DNA of 64,000 bases from Cognatilysobacter segetis (GTDB taxonomy: Bacteria > Pseudomonadota > Gammaproteobacteria > Xanthomonadales > Xanthomonadaceae): positions 27,232 through 91,231 of the forward strand of contig NZ_SMRQ01000009.1 of assembly GCF_004359965.1 (NCBI RefSeq). The letters are read 5' to 3'. The notes below the pieces were generated by a model that worked only from the letters and a program-made list of their open reading frames with translations, was not told the DNA's origin and searched no databases. Shown here piece by piece: positions 25,167 to 34,534 of this stretch (positions within the stretch are counted from its first letter, which is position 1; each line of letters begins with the position of its first letter). The translations under genes and the position numbers were made by a program.

Positions 25167-27233
25167 ATGTCCCTTCGCCACGCCCTGCTGCCCCTGATGG
25201 TCGCCGCCGTGCTTCCGCTCGCGGCATCCGCCGCGCCCCACGGTCTCCAACCGCGCGAGCTCGCCACGCTCGACCGGTTCTCGTCTCCCACGCTCACGCC
25301 CGACGGCAGGACGCTCGTCTTCGCGCGGCGCGTGGTGGATTTCGATGCGAACAAGGCGTCGACCGCGCTGTGGGCGCAGGACGCCTCGAGTCCGTCGGCG
25401 AAGGCGCGTCGCCTCACGCCCGAGGGCTGGAACGTCAATTCGCCGGAGGTGTCCCACGACGGCAAGCGCGTCTATTTCCTCAGCTCGAAGGGCGGCTCGT
25501 CGCAGCTCTATTCGGTGCCGCTGGCCGGCGGCGCGCCCGCGCAGGTCACGGCACTCCCGCTCGACGTCGGCAACTACGCGGTGTCGCCCGACGGCGAACG
25601 CGTCGTGGTGTCGATGGAAGCGTTCCCCGAGTGCGCGGGGGACCTCGCCTGCAATGCCAAGCACGGCCAGCGCACCGACCTGAAGAAGACGAGTGGCGTC
25701 GTGTTCGACCGGCTGTTCATCCGCCACTGGGATGCGTGGAACGAGGGCAAGCTCAATCGCCTGTTCGTCGTCGACCTGCCCGGCGCGGGCAAGACCGCGG
25801 CCACGGCCAGGCTGGTCGGCGGCAACGTCGTCGGCGACGCGCCGTCGCGCCCGTTCGGCGACGCCAGCGAGTTCGGCTGGTCGCCGGATTCGAAGTCGAT
25901 CTTGTTCAGCGCGCGCGACGCCAACCGCGAGGAGCCGTGGTCGACCAACTTCGACCTCTATCTGGTGCCGGCCGACGGAAGCGCGGACGCACGCAACCTC
26001 ACCGCCGACAACAAGGCATGGGACACGGGCGGCGTGTTCAGCCCCGACGGCCGCACGCTGTACTACCGCGCGATGAAGCGCCCCGGCTTCGAGGCCGACC
26101 GCTTCGCGCTGATGGCGATGGACCTCGCCAGCGGCGAGAAGCGCGAGATCGACCCGAAGTGGGATCGCTCGGCCGACGGCATCACGCTCTCCGACGACGG
26201 CAGGACGATCTACACGACCGCCGAGGACATGGGCCAGCACCCGCTGTGGGCGGTCGACATCGCGTCCGGCGGCGTCACCCGGCTGATCGGCGACGGCACC
26301 GTGTCGTCGTTCGACATCGAGAACGGCGTGCTCGCGTTCTCGCGCAACTCCCTCAAGTCGGGCGACCAGCTCTTCGCCGGTGGCCTCAACGGCAAGCCCG
26401 TGCGCGCCCTGTCGCCGGGCGCCGCCGAGCTGCTGAAGGACGTCCGCTTCGGCGACTACGAGCAGTTCAGCTTCAAGGGCTGGAACAACGACACGGTGCA
26501 CGGCTACGTGGTCAAGCCGTGGAACTACGAGAAGGGCAAGCGCTATCCGGTCGCGTTCCTCGTGCATGGCGGCCCGCAGGGCAGCTTCGGCAACGGATGG
26601 AGCTATCGCTGGAACCCGCAGACGTACGCGGGGCAGGGCTATGCGGTCGTCATGATCGACTTCCACGGCTCGACCGGTTACGGCCAGGCGTTCACCGACG
26701 CCATCAGCCAGCACTGGGGCGATCGACCGCTGGAAGACCTGCAGAAGGGCTGGGCCGCGGCGCTCAAGCAGTACCCGTTCCTCGACGGCGACAAGGCCTG
26801 CGCGCTGGGCGCGAGCTACGGCGGCTACATGGTCTACTGGATGGCCGGCAACTGGAACCAGCCGTGGAAGTGCCTGGTCGACCATGACGGCGTGTTCGAC
26901 GCGCGCATGATGGGCTACAGCACCGAGGAGCTGTGGTTCAGCGAGTGGGAGAACGGCGGCACGCCGTGGGCGAATCCGAAGGCCTACGAGAAGTTCAATC
27001 CGATCAACCACGTCGAGAACTGGCGAGTGCCGATGCTGGTCATCCACAGTCAGCAGGACTTCCGGATCCCGGTCGAGCAGGGCATCGCCGCGTTCACCGC
27101 GCTGCAGCGCAAGGGCATCGAGTCCAAGTTCCTGTATTTCCCGGACGAGAACCACTGGGTGCTGAAGCCGCAGAACAGCGTGCTCTGGCACGACACCGTG
27201 AACGGCTGGCTGAAGCAGCACATCGGCCAGTAA
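25167..27233 (+). CDS. Secreted S9-family dipeptidyl-peptidase-like peptidase
   Basis: Start ATG 25167 gives 688 residues with a signal peptide (MSLRHALLPLMVAAVLPLAA, then SAAP). Repeated propeller motifs follow (TPDGRTLVFARR, SHDGKRVYFLSS, SPDGRTLYYRA), then a hydrolase domain with S550 in GASYGGYMVYW, Asp in HSQQDFRIP and His in DENHWVL. The ending resembles the dipeptidyl-peptidase 5 type, but substrate cannot be assigned from sequence. The preceding gap is shared with the divergent peptide transporter, consistent with extracytoplasmic peptide breakdown feeding uptake. Confidence 0.9.
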   Translation: MSLRHALLPLMVAAVLPLAASAAPHGLQPRELATLDRFSSPTLTPDGRTLVFARRVVDFDANKASTALWAQDASSPSAKARRLTPEGWNVNSPEVSHDGKRVYFLSSKGGSSQLYSVPLAGGAPAQVTALPLDVGNYAVSPDGERVVVSMEAFPECAGDLACNAKHGQRTDLKKTSGVVFDRLFIRHWDAWNEGKLNRLFVVDLPGAGKTAATARLVGGNVVGDAPSRPFGDASEFGWSPDSKSILFSARDANREEPWSTNFDLYLVPADGSADARNLTADNKAWDTGGVFSPDGRTLYYRAMKRPGFEADRFALMAMDLASGEKREIDPKWDRSADGITLSDDGRTIYTTAEDMGQHPLWAVDIASGGVTRLIGDGTVSSFDIENGVLAFSRNSLKSGDQLFAGGLNGKPVRALSPGAAELLKDVRFGDYEQFSFKGWNNDTVHGYVVKPWNYEKGKRYPVAFLVHGGPQGSFGNGWSYRWNPQTYAGQGYAVVMIDFHGSTGYGQAFTDAISQHWGDRPLEDLQKGWAAALKQYPFLDGDKACALGASYGGYMVYWMAGNWNQPWKCLVDHDGVFDARMMGYSTEELWFSEWENGGTPWANPKAYEKFNPINHVENWRVPMLVIHSQQDFRIPVEQGIAAFTALQRKGIESKFLYFPDENHWVLKPQNSVLWHDTVNGWLKQHIGQ

Positions 27234-27251
27234 GCCGAGCAACTGGAACAC

Positions 27252-27283
27252 CGACGCCCGTCCTCTAGCGAGGGCGGGCGTCG
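27252..27283 (+). terminator. Hairpin terminator after S9 peptidase
   Basis: CGACGCCCG (27252-27260) pairs with CGGGCGTCG (27275-27283), with an inner CCTC/GAGG pairing. It is followed by TCGTTT only, so termination by T-run is weak but the hairpin is strong. Confidence 0.65.
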
Positions 27284-27338
27284 TCGTTTCCGGGCGGCGT
27301 TGACGGGACGTAGCCGGTGCGCGCGGCAGGCTGCGGCC

Positions 27339-28103
27339 ATGAGCGAGACGCAGAAATGGCCCGATCGCCTGTGGATCGTCCGGCACGGCGAGTCCGCCGG
27401 CAACGTCGCGCGCGACCGTGCGCGCGTGGAAAACGCGATCACCTACGACTTCGGCACGCGTGACGCGGACGTGCCGCTGTCCTGCCTGGGCGAGCAGCAG
27501 GCTGATGCGCTGGGCCGCTGGTTCGCGGCCTTGCCCGAGCACGAGCGCCCCGACGTCTTCCTGTGCTCGCCATATGTTCGCGCGCGGCAGACGATGCAGC
27601 GCGTGCTGCAGCAGTGCGGCATCGACTGCGACCGCATCCGCTATGACGAACGCCTGCGCGAGCGCGAGTTCGGCATCTTCGACGGCCTCACGCGCCTCGG
27701 CGTGGAGCAGCACTTCCCGGACCAGGCACGCGCCCTGACCCTGATCGGCAAGTTCTACCACCGCCCGCCGGGCGGCGAGAGCTGGTGCGACGTGATCCTG
27801 CGGCTGCGCAGCGTCATCGACACGATCACGCGCGAGTACCGCTGTGACCGCGTGCTGATCGTCGCTCACCAGGTGACGGTGCTCTGCTTCCGTTACCTGT
27901 TCGAGCGCATGTCGGAGGCACAGATCCTCGAAATCGACCGCCAGAAGGACGTGGCCAACTGCGCGATCACGGGCTATGCGTTCGATCCGAACGTCGGGCA
28001 CATCGGCAAGCTGGTGCTTGAGCGCTACAACTTCGTCGCGCCGCTGGTCGAGGCCGGCGCACCGGTCACCACCGAGCCCGACGTGCCGGCGGGGCCGAAA
28101 TGA
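27339..28103 (+). CDS. Histidine phosphatase family protein
   Basis: ATG 27339 starts at MSETQKWPDR, just before the catalytic motif IVRHGESAGN; the frame upstream is not family-like. The 254-residue protein is a phosphoglycerate-mutase-like phosphatase, with RHGES near residues 12-16, the CSPYVRARQT motif, and the second His in VAHQVTVLC (most members have GHG, here AHQ). The substrate is unknown. It overlaps the NAD(P)HX dehydratase gene by 4 nt, so the two are co-expressed. It is cytoplasmic. Confidence 0.86.
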   Translation: MSETQKWPDRLWIVRHGESAGNVARDRARVENAITYDFGTRDADVPLSCLGEQQADALGRWFAALPEHERPDVFLCSPYVRARQTMQRVLQQCGIDCDRIRYDERLREREFGIFDGLTRLGVEQHFPDQARALTLIGKFYHRPPGGESWCDVILRLRSVIDTITREYRCDRVLIVAHQVTVLCFRYLFERMSEAQILEIDRQKDVANCAITGYAFDPNVGHIGKLVLERYNFVAPLVEAGAPVTTEPDVPAGPK

Positions 28104-29026
28104 TGCTGCCGACGCCCATTGCGATCACGCCGGCGCAGCTGCGCCGATGGCCGTTGCCGCAGCCGTCCCACGAGGGCGACAAGGACGCGCGCGGCCGGAT
28201 CCTCGTGGTCGCCGGCGCGGGCGAAATGCCGGGCGCGGCGCTGCTCAGTGCGGTTGCCGCGCTGCGCGCCGGCGCGGGGAAGCTGCAGGTGGCGACCTGC
28301 ACGAGCGCGGCGCCCCTGGTGGCCGCCGCGGTGCCCGAAGCGCGCGTGGTCGCGTTGCCGGAGACCCGGGGCGGCGCGTTGGCGACGGCCGCGCGCGAGC
28401 GCCTGACCGTCATGGCGTCGCATGCGGATGCCATCGTGGTCGGCCCGGGCCTGCTCGAGTCGACAACGACCGCGCGCATGCTCGCCGCGTGGCTCGCGCA
28501 ATTGCACGCGGTTCCGGTGGTGATCGACGCCGCGGCCCTGTGCGCGTTCGACGACGATGGCGACCGCGTGGCTGCCGGTGAGGCCCTGCGGATCATCACG
28601 CCGCATGCCGGCGAGGCGGCGCGCCTGCTTGGCTGCGGGCGCGACGAGATCGTCGCGCGGCCGCTCGAACTCGGGATCGAGATGGCGCGGCGTTTCGACG
28701 CGGTCTGCGTCATGAAGGGCGCGACCAGCTACATCATCGACGGCCCGACGTTGGGGCGCGGCGAACGCGAGGCGGTCGCGTCGAACGACTATGGCAACGT
28801 GGGGCTCGCCACGTCCGGTTCGGGCGACACGCTGTCGGGCATCATCGGCGGGCTCGCGGCGCGCGGCGCCACGCCGTTCCAGGCGGCCGCATGGGGCGTC
28901 TACCTGCACGCCGCCGCGGGCGACGCGCTCGCCGAGCGACAGGGCGGGCCGCTCGGTTTTCTCGCACGCGAGCTGCTGGACGAGGTGCCACGCCTCATGC
29001 AGGCGGGCGCGACGCGAGGCAGCTAG
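28100..29026 (+). CDS. nnrD: ADP-dependent NAD(P)H-hydrate dehydratase
   Basis: The 308-residue ribokinase-fold protein has GEMPGAALLSAVAALRAGAG, ITPHAGEAARLLG and the C-terminal anion-hole motif GSGDTLSGIIGGLAARG. It repairs damaged hydrated nicotinamide cofactors. Bifunctional Nnr proteins carry an epimerase domain in front; here only the dehydratase half is present, so the epimerase must lie elsewhere. Tandem ATG codons at 28100 and 28103 offer two starts. It overlaps the phosphatase gene by 4 nt. Confidence 0.9.
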   Translation: MMLPTPIAITPAQLRRWPLPQPSHEGDKDARGRILVVAGAGEMPGAALLSAVAALRAGAGKLQVATCTSAAPLVAAAVPEARVVALPETRGGALATAARERLTVMASHADAIVVGPGLLESTTTARMLAAWLAQLHAVPVVIDAAALCAFDDDGDRVAAGEALRIITPHAGEAARLLGCGRDEIVARPLELGIEMARRFDAVCVMKGATSYIIDGPTLGRGEREAVASNDYGNVGLATSGSGDTLSGIIGGLAARGATPFQAAAWGVYLHAAAGDALAERQGGPLGFLARELLDEVPRLMQAGATRGS

Positions 29027-29071
29027 ACCGCGACGCCGGACGGGATTCGGGAACGTTGCAGGTCGCCTGTT

Positions 29072-29287
29072 TCAGCAGCAGCGCGAGCGCCCGCGGCCGT
29101 AGCGCGCCTCGACGCGTTCGCGGAAGAACGTCGTGCGATCCATCGGCAAGCGGTCCGGGTGCGCGCGCCGCACGTGCTCGCAGTAGGCCGCGTAGTCGGG
29201 AATGCCGACGGCGAGGCGCGCGGCCTGCGCCAGCGTCGCGGCGATGCGCCGCGCCGCCGCCCGCCATCGCTCAGCCCAGCGCCGCAT
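29072..29287 (-). CDS. YbdD/YjiX-family small protein
   Basis: The 71-residue protein matches the DUF466 family: a helical N-terminus, then GIPDYAAYCEHVRRAHPDRL, MDRTTFFRERVEARYG and a Cys-rich tail (RGRSRCC). Such proteins are encoded next to cstA/btsT-type transporters and, for YjiX-YjiY in E. coli, are reported to be needed for pyruvate uptake. Its start lies 17 nt inside the 3' end of cstA, so translation is coupled. Confidence 0.9.
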   Translation of the reverse strand: MRRWAERWRAAARRIAATLAQAARLAVGIPDYAAYCEHVRRAHPDRLPMDRTTFFRERVEARYGRGRSRCC

Positions 29288-31316
29288 GCGGCATCTCCCG
29301 TGACGTCGGTGCCGCGTCGCGGCGCGCGTTGCGCATCGCGCGCAGACCGAAGCCGACAGTGGCGAGCAGGACGCCGATGAAGAGCACGCAGAGCGCCGCG
29401 TCGACGGTGTTGTTCAGTACGACGCGCTGCATGTCGCCCAAGGACTTCGCCGGCGCGAGCACTTCGCCGCGCGCGGCGGCGTCCGAGAATTTCCGCGCGG
29501 CGGCGAGGAAGCCGATCTTCGGATCGGGATGCAGGAGCTTTTCCAGCCCGGCCGTCAGCGTGCACGCCAGCAACCAGAACGTCGCGATGCCGGGGATCCA
29601 CAGCAGCCGCTCGCGCTTCATGCGCACCAGCACGACGCAGCAGAACACGAGCGCGATGCCCGCCAGCATCTGGTTGGCGATGCCGAACAACGGCCACAGC
29701 GTGTTGATGCCGCCCAGCGGATCGACGACGCCCTGGTACAGGAACCAGCCCCAACCGCCGACCGCGAGCGCGGTGCCGAGCACGTTGCCGGCCCAGCTGT
29801 GCGTTTCCCGCAGCGGCGGATAGGCGAGGCCCGCCATCTCCTGGAACATGAAGCGCGCCACGCGCGTGCCGGCGTCGATCGTCGTCAGGATGAAGAGCGC
29901 TTCGAACAGGATGGCGTAGTGGTACCAGAACGCCATCATCGTGCTGCCGCCGCCGAGGCCCGCGAGGATGTGCGCCATGCCGACGGCGAGTGTCGGCGCG
30001 CCGCCGGTGCGCGACAGCACGGTCTCCTCGCCGATCTGCCGCGCCGTCGCCGCGAGCAGCTCCGGCGTGATCGCGAAGCCCCAGCCGTTGATCGCCGTCG
30101 CCGCCGAGTCCAGCGTGCTGCCGAGCGCGGCGGCCGGCGCGTTCATCGCGAAGTACAGGCCCGGCTGCAGCACGCAGGCGGCGATGAGCGCCATCACGGC
30201 GACGAACGCCTCCATCAGCATCGCGCCGTAGCCGATCACCGGGATATCGGCTTCGCTGGCGAGCATCTTGGGCGTGGTGCCCGAGCTGATCAGCGCGTGG
30301 AAGCCCGAGACCGCGCCGCAGGCGATCGTGATGAACAGGAACGGGAACAGCGCGCCGCTGAAGACCGGTCCGCTGCCGTCGACGAAACGCGTGATCGCGG
30401 GCATGCGCAGGTCGGGCATCGAGACGAGGATCGCGATGGCGAGCCCGACGATCGTGCCGATCTTCAGGAACGTCGAGAGGTAATCGCGCGGCGCGAGCAG
30501 CAGCCACACCGGCAGCACGGACGCGATGAAGCCGTAGCCCATCAGCCACCAGGCGAGCGTGGTGCCCTCGAGGCGGAACACGCCGCTCCAGTACGGATCG
30601 GCGGCGACGTGGCCGCCGGCCCAGAGCGAGGCGAGCAGCAGCACCAGGCCGAGGAGCGAAGCCTCGAGGATCCGGCCGGGGCGCAGCCACCGCAGCCATG
30701 CGCCCATCAGGAGCGCGATCGGAATCGTCATCGCCACCGTGAAGGTGCCCCACGGGCTCTGCGCGAGCGCCTTGACCACGACCAGCGCCAGCACCGCCAG
30801 CAGGATGATCATGATCGCGGCGATGCCGAGCATCGAAACGACGCCCGCGGCATTGCCCATCTCGCTGCGGATCATCTCGCCCAGCGAGCGACCGTCGCGG
30901 CGCGTGGAGAAGAACAGCACCAGCATGTCCTGCACCGCGCCGGCGAACACGACGCCGAACAGGATCCACAGCGTGCCGGGGAGGTAACCCATCTGCGCGG
31001 CGAGCACCGGGCCCACCAGCGGTCCCGCGCCCGCGATCGCGGCGAAGTGATGGCCGAACAGCACGCCGCGCGTGGTGGGCACGTAGTCCAGCCCGTCGTT
31101 GCGGCGGTGCGCCGGCGTGGCGCGCGCGGGATCGAGGCCCAGCGCGCGGGCGACGTAACGTGCGTAGAAGCGGTAGGCGACGAAGAACGTGCTGGCCGAT
31201 GCCGCCACGAGCCACATCGCGCTCACGGTCTCGCCGCGATGCAGCGCGAGAACGCCCAGCGACACGACGGCGATCGCCGCGAGCGCCACCCAGAAAAGCC
31301 CTGCCAGTCCCCGCAT
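29271..31316 (-). CDS. cstA: CstA-family pyruvate/peptide transporter
   Basis: The 681-residue protein has about 16-18 hydrophobic segments. The family signature GHHFAAIAGAGPLVGPVLAAQMGY is visible near residues 72-95 (shown here only in part: HHFAAIAGAGPLVGP). Homologues (CstA, BtsT) import pyruvate or peptides under carbon limitation and are induced by starvation. The overlapping small YbdD-like gene is its usual partner. It is the first gene of a two-gene leftward unit; no regulator is adjacent. Confidence 0.92.
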   Translation of the reverse strand: MRGLAGLFWVALAAIAVVSLGVLALHRGETVSAMWLVAASASTFFVAYRFYARYVARALGLDPARATPAHRRNDGLDYVPTTRGVLFGHHFAAIAGAGPLVGPVLAAQMGYLPGTLWILFGVVFAGAVQDMLVLFFSTRRDGRSLGEMIRSEMGNAAGVVSMLGIAAIMIILLAVLALVVVKALAQSPWGTFTVAMTIPIALLMGAWLRWLRPGRILEASLLGLVLLLASLWAGGHVAADPYWSGVFRLEGTTLAWWLMGYGFIASVLPVWLLLAPRDYLSTFLKIGTIVGLAIAILVSMPDLRMPAITRFVDGSGPVFSGALFPFLFITIACGAVSGFHALISSGTTPKMLASEADIPVIGYGAMLMEAFVAVMALIAACVLQPGLYFAMNAPAAALGSTLDSAATAINGWGFAITPELLAATARQIGEETVLSRTGGAPTLAVGMAHILAGLGGGSTMMAFWYHYAILFEALFILTTIDAGTRVARFMFQEMAGLAYPPLRETHSWAGNVLGTALAVGGWGWFLYQGVVDPLGGINTLWPLFGIANQMLAGIALVFCCVVLVRMKRERLLWIPGIATFWLLACTLTAGLEKLLHPDPKIGFLAAARKFSDAAARGEVLAPAKSLGDMQRVVLNNTVDAALCVLFIGVLLATVGFGLRAMRNARRDAAPTSREMPHAALG

Positions 31317-31394
31317 CGCGCGCCCTCCCGTGAGTACGCGAGCGTCGCGCAGGCCGGTGGCGGGGTCAATCTGCGATGCGCAACGGCGGAAGCG

Positions 31395-32387
31395 CTAGAG
31401 CCAGCGCGCCTTCTTGAACTTCCAGTAGAGCAGCAGGCACACCGCCGCCATCGCCGCGATCAGGACGTAATAGCTCCAGCGGCCGTGCAGTTCGGGCATG
31501 TGCTCGAAGTTCATGCCGTACCAGCTTGCGACCAGCGTGGGCGCGGCCAGCAGCGACGCCCACGCGCCCAGGCGCTTGACGATCTCGCCCTGCTGCACCG
31601 TCACCAGCGAGAGGTTGACGCCCACCGCCGCGGTCAGCATTTCGCGCAGCGTCTCCGTGCTCGACTGGATGCGGATCGCGTGGTCGAGCACGTCGCGCAG
31701 GTACGGCTGGATCACATCGTCGATCAACGGGCCCGGCATGCGCGTGAGGTGGCTCACGATGTCCTGCAGCGGCTCAACCGCCATGCGCAGCTGGGTGAGG
31801 TCGCGCTTGAGCCAGTACAGGCGCTGCACCGTCTCGCGCCGGAAGTCCTCGGCGAACACGTCCTTTTCCAGCTCGCCGAGCAGCCGGTCGTACTCGTCGA
31901 CGATCGGCAGGAAGTTGTCGACGATCAGGTCGAGCACCGCGTACAGCGCGGCGCCGGGGCCATGCACCAGCAGCGGCTTCTCGCGCTCCAGGCGCGCGCG
32001 CGCCGGCGCGTAGCTGGTCGACGCGCCGTGGCGCACCGTCACGATGTAGCGCGGGCCGACGAAGATATGCGTCTCGCCGAAGCGGATGCTGCCTTCGCTC
32101 GACTGCGCGGTGTGCACGGCGATGAACAGCGAATCGCCATAGGCCTCGAACTTCGGGCGCTGGTGCGCGTTGCGGGCGTCCTCCACCGCGAGCGGATGCA
32201 GGCCGAACTCCTCCTGCAGCGTCGCCAGCACCGCCTCGCCGGGTTCGTACAACCCGACCCAGACGAAGCTGCCGTCGTCGACGGCAAGCACGTCGCTGAT
32301 CTGCTCGATGTCGATGTCGCGGCGCTCGCCGCGCGTGTCGTACGCGGCGCAGTTGACGACGCAGGCGGCGTAGGCGGGCTCGGTCAT
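31395..32387 (-). CDS. corA: CorA-family divalent cation transporter
   Basis: The 330-residue protein has a large cytosolic domain and two C-terminal membrane helices. The signature YGMNFEHMPEL sits in the pore loop after the first helix, and RWSYYVLIAAMAAVCLLLYW forms the second. It transports Mg2+ (or Co2+, Ni2+). Its start overlaps the DUF4105 gene by 4 nt, making it the last gene of the leftward phoH-ybeY-corC-DUF4105-corA run, which links it with the CorC-like protein. Confidence 0.92.
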   Translation of the reverse strand: MTEPAYAACVVNCAAYDTRGERRDIDIEQISDVLAVDDGSFVWVGLYEPGEAVLATLQEEFGLHPLAVEDARNAHQRPKFEAYGDSLFIAVHTAQSSEGSIRFGETHIFVGPRYIVTVRHGASTSYAPARARLEREKPLLVHGPGAALYAVLDLIVDNFLPIVDEYDRLLGELEKDVFAEDFRRETVQRLYWLKRDLTQLRMAVEPLQDIVSHLTRMPGPLIDDVIQPYLRDVLDHAIRIQSSTETLREMLTAAVGVNLSLVTVQQGEIVKRLGAWASLLAAPTLVASWYGMNFEHMPELHGRWSYYVLIAAMAAVCLLLYWKFKKARWL

Positions 32388-33586
32388 GCGCCGATGCTAG
32401 CGGCCGCCGGGCGGTGCGTGCCGCGAAGGCCGGCCCAGAGGCCGACATGGATCGGCAGCATCAGCGCGATCCAGCGCGCATTGTCCTGCGCCGCGAAGTC
32501 CAGCCACAGCGCGAATACGGCAATCAGCGCGAGTGCCGCGAGCACCGGCAGCAGGCGGGGCATCAGGGGTCCCGGCGCGCGGCCGCGCAGGATGCGCGCC
32601 GCGCCGACGAGGCCGAGCAGGGCGAGCGGGTCGAACAGCAGCAGGTTGCGGTTCGCCCAGCCGAACTCGTGCGCCGTGCCGAGCCAGAGATAGAGCATGA
32701 GCAGCCCGAGCAGGCCGCCGACGGACCAGAACACCAGCGCGAACGCGGCGACCGGTCGTGGCCGGCGCTGGCCCAGCAGCGCCAGTCCGAGCGCAAGCAG
32801 GAGGCCGGCACTGAGCCAGGGCCACATCGCGCGCGGCCCCTCGGCGGGTTCCGGCGCGATGCGATGCGGCAGCAGCGGCACCTCGGCGCCGACCAGCGGA
32901 TGCCCGTCGACCTGGACCTCGCGCAGGGCGGCGGCCAGCCGCATCGGCACGAAGGCCTCCTCCCACAGCGAGAGCGGACGATCGGCCGCCGGCCCCAGGC
33001 CGACGTCGAAGCCGAGCCACATCCACGCCGCGGGCGAGGCCAGCCGCACCGCTTCGCTGCGGTAGGTGCTGCCGTGCGAGCGCCCCGACAGCTGGCGCCT
33101 CAGCTCGCCGCCGACGGCGCGGTCGATCGCGTCGCGCACGCGCGTGCTGCAGTTGTCGCGGAAATAGTCGTAGCTGTAGACCGCGTTCTCGGGCCGCGCG
33201 TTCTCGGCGAGCGCGTTCGCCAGCGCGTCGGCCTGCGCGTCGCTCAGCCGCAGCCACTGGATCGACACGCCGCGGCCCTCGTCGCGATAGGTCGACATGT
33301 CGACCTCGAGTGGCAGCGCGGCGAGCCGGTAGCGCATCATCCCGCGCACGAAATTGCCGACGAAGCCGGGCTCGGACGGATCGAAGAAGCCGAAGTTGTA
33401 CGACGTCGCCGCGCCCGTGGCCGGGTCGACCACCACCAGCGCATCGTGGCCGAAGCGTTCCCAGAAGATCTCGCCCGGCTGCATGGTCGCCACGCCGATG
33501 CGCGGCGCCGCCGACGCGAACGGCGCCAGCAACAGCAGGAGGAACGCGAGGAGCGCGGCGACGCCGCGGCGGTCAGGCCTCGCCAT
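32384..33586 (-). CDS. DUF4105-domain membrane protein
   Basis: I chose ATG 33586 (MARPDRRGV, then a hydrophobic segment) over 33628, because it leads directly into a signal-like stretch. The 400-residue protein has an extracytoplasmic DUF4105 domain (about 30-230: ERFGHDALVV, YNFGFFDPSEPGF, YDYFRDNCSTRVRDAI with a conserved Cys) followed by about five membrane helices. The DUF4105 fold resembles a papain-like hydrolase; its substrate is unknown. It overlaps corC by 14 nt and corA by 4 nt. In other gammaproteobacteria lnt often occupies this position after corC. Confidence 0.82.
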   Translation of the reverse strand: MARPDRRGVAALLAFLLLLLAPFASAAPRIGVATMQPGEIFWERFGHDALVVVDPATGAATSYNFGFFDPSEPGFVGNFVRGMMRYRLAALPLEVDMSTYRDEGRGVSIQWLRLSDAQADALANALAENARPENAVYSYDYFRDNCSTRVRDAIDRAVGGELRRQLSGRSHGSTYRSEAVRLASPAAWMWLGFDVGLGPAADRPLSLWEEAFVPMRLAAALREVQVDGHPLVGAEVPLLPHRIAPEPAEGPRAMWPWLSAGLLLALGLALLGQRRPRPVAAFALVFWSVGGLLGLLMLYLWLGTAHEFGWANRNLLLFDPLALLGLVGAARILRGRAPGPLMPRLLPVLAALALIAVFALWLDFAAQDNARWIALMLPIHVGLWAGLRGTHRPAAASIGA

Positions 33587-34436
33587 GCACGCCGACGTGG
33601 AAGGCGTGCACGCGACGCGCGTCGGCACCGGCGACGCGGAAGACGAAACGGCCGAGCGAGAGCTCCTCGCCGGCTTCCGGCAGATGGCCGATCGCCGCCG
33701 TCACCAGGCCGCCGATGGTGTCGTACTCGTCGTCGTCGAAATCGGCGCCGAAGCGTTCGTTGAAATCCTCGATTGGCGTCAGCGCGTCGACGACGAACTG
33801 GCCGTCGGTCTGCGCGGCGATCAGCGCGTTCGGATCGTGGGCGTCGTCGTGCTCGTCGTCTATCTCGCCGACGATCTGCTCCAGCACGTCCTCGATGGTG
33901 ATCAGGCCCGCGACGCCGCCGTGCTCGTCGATCACGATCGCCATGTGGTTGCGCGACTGGCGGAATTCGCGCAGCAGCACGTCCAGCGGCTTGGACGCCG
34001 GGATCAGCAGGGCGGGGCGCAGCAGCTCGTGGATGCTGGCCGGGCCGTTGTCGCTGACAACGCCGCGCAGCAGGTCCTTGGCGAGCAGCACGCCGAGCAC
34101 CTCGTCGCGGTCCTCGCCGTGCACCGGGAAACGGGAGTGGCCGGACTCGACCACCATCTTCATGAGGTCGAGGAAGCGCGTGTCGGCGGGCAGCGAGACC
34201 ATCTGCGAGCGCGGGATCATCACGTCGCCGACGGTCATGTCGGAGACGGCGATCGCGCCCTCCATCATCCGCAGCGTGTCGGCCTCGATCAGGCCGTCGT
34301 TCTGCGCGTCGCGCAGCAGCTCGACGAGGTCCTCGCGGGTCGACGGCTCCCCGGACAGCGCGGAGCTGATCCGGTCGAACCAGGAGCGGCGCTCGTGGCC
34401 GCGGTCGAGATGGGTACTACTGTCGTCCTCGGACAT
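33573..34436 (-). CDS. corC: CorC/YbeX-family CBS-domain protein
   Basis: The 287-residue soluble protein has two CBS domains (about 65-185: IPRSQMVSLP, SRFPVHGEDRDEVLGVL, IVIDEHGGVAGLITIEDVLE) followed by a CorC_HlyC transporter-associated domain (about 200-283). It is linked to Mg2+/Co2+ resistance and, as YbeX, to ribosome metabolism. The gene order phoH-ybeY-corC is conserved in gammaproteobacteria. There is no membrane domain, unlike full-length CNNM proteins. Confidence 0.93.
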   Translation of the reverse strand: MSEDDSSTHLDRGHERRSWFDRISSALSGEPSTREDLVELLRDAQNDGLIEADTLRMMEGAIAVSDMTVGDVMIPRSQMVSLPADTRFLDLMKMVVESGHSRFPVHGEDRDEVLGVLLAKDLLRGVVSDNGPASIHELLRPALLIPASKPLDVLLREFRQSRNHMAIVIDEHGGVAGLITIEDVLEQIVGEIDDEHDDAHDPNALIAAQTDGQFVVDALTPIEDFNERFGADFDDDEYDTIGGLVTAAIGHLPEAGEELSLGRFVFRVAGADARRVHAFHVGVHGEA

Positions 34437-34534
34437 GTCTTCTTCGGTGCGCCGGGGGAGGCGCCGCCAGTCTATCCGGTCCAGGCGACCGGCCCGTGGA
34501 GATGGGGTCCGGCCGGGCGGGTCTCAAGCCCGCG

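Noticed and set aside
29529..32693. 1054-residue plus-strand open frame across cstA and corA
   Set aside because: Antisense to two well-supported membrane protein genes; Gln/Arg/His-rich nonsense composition.
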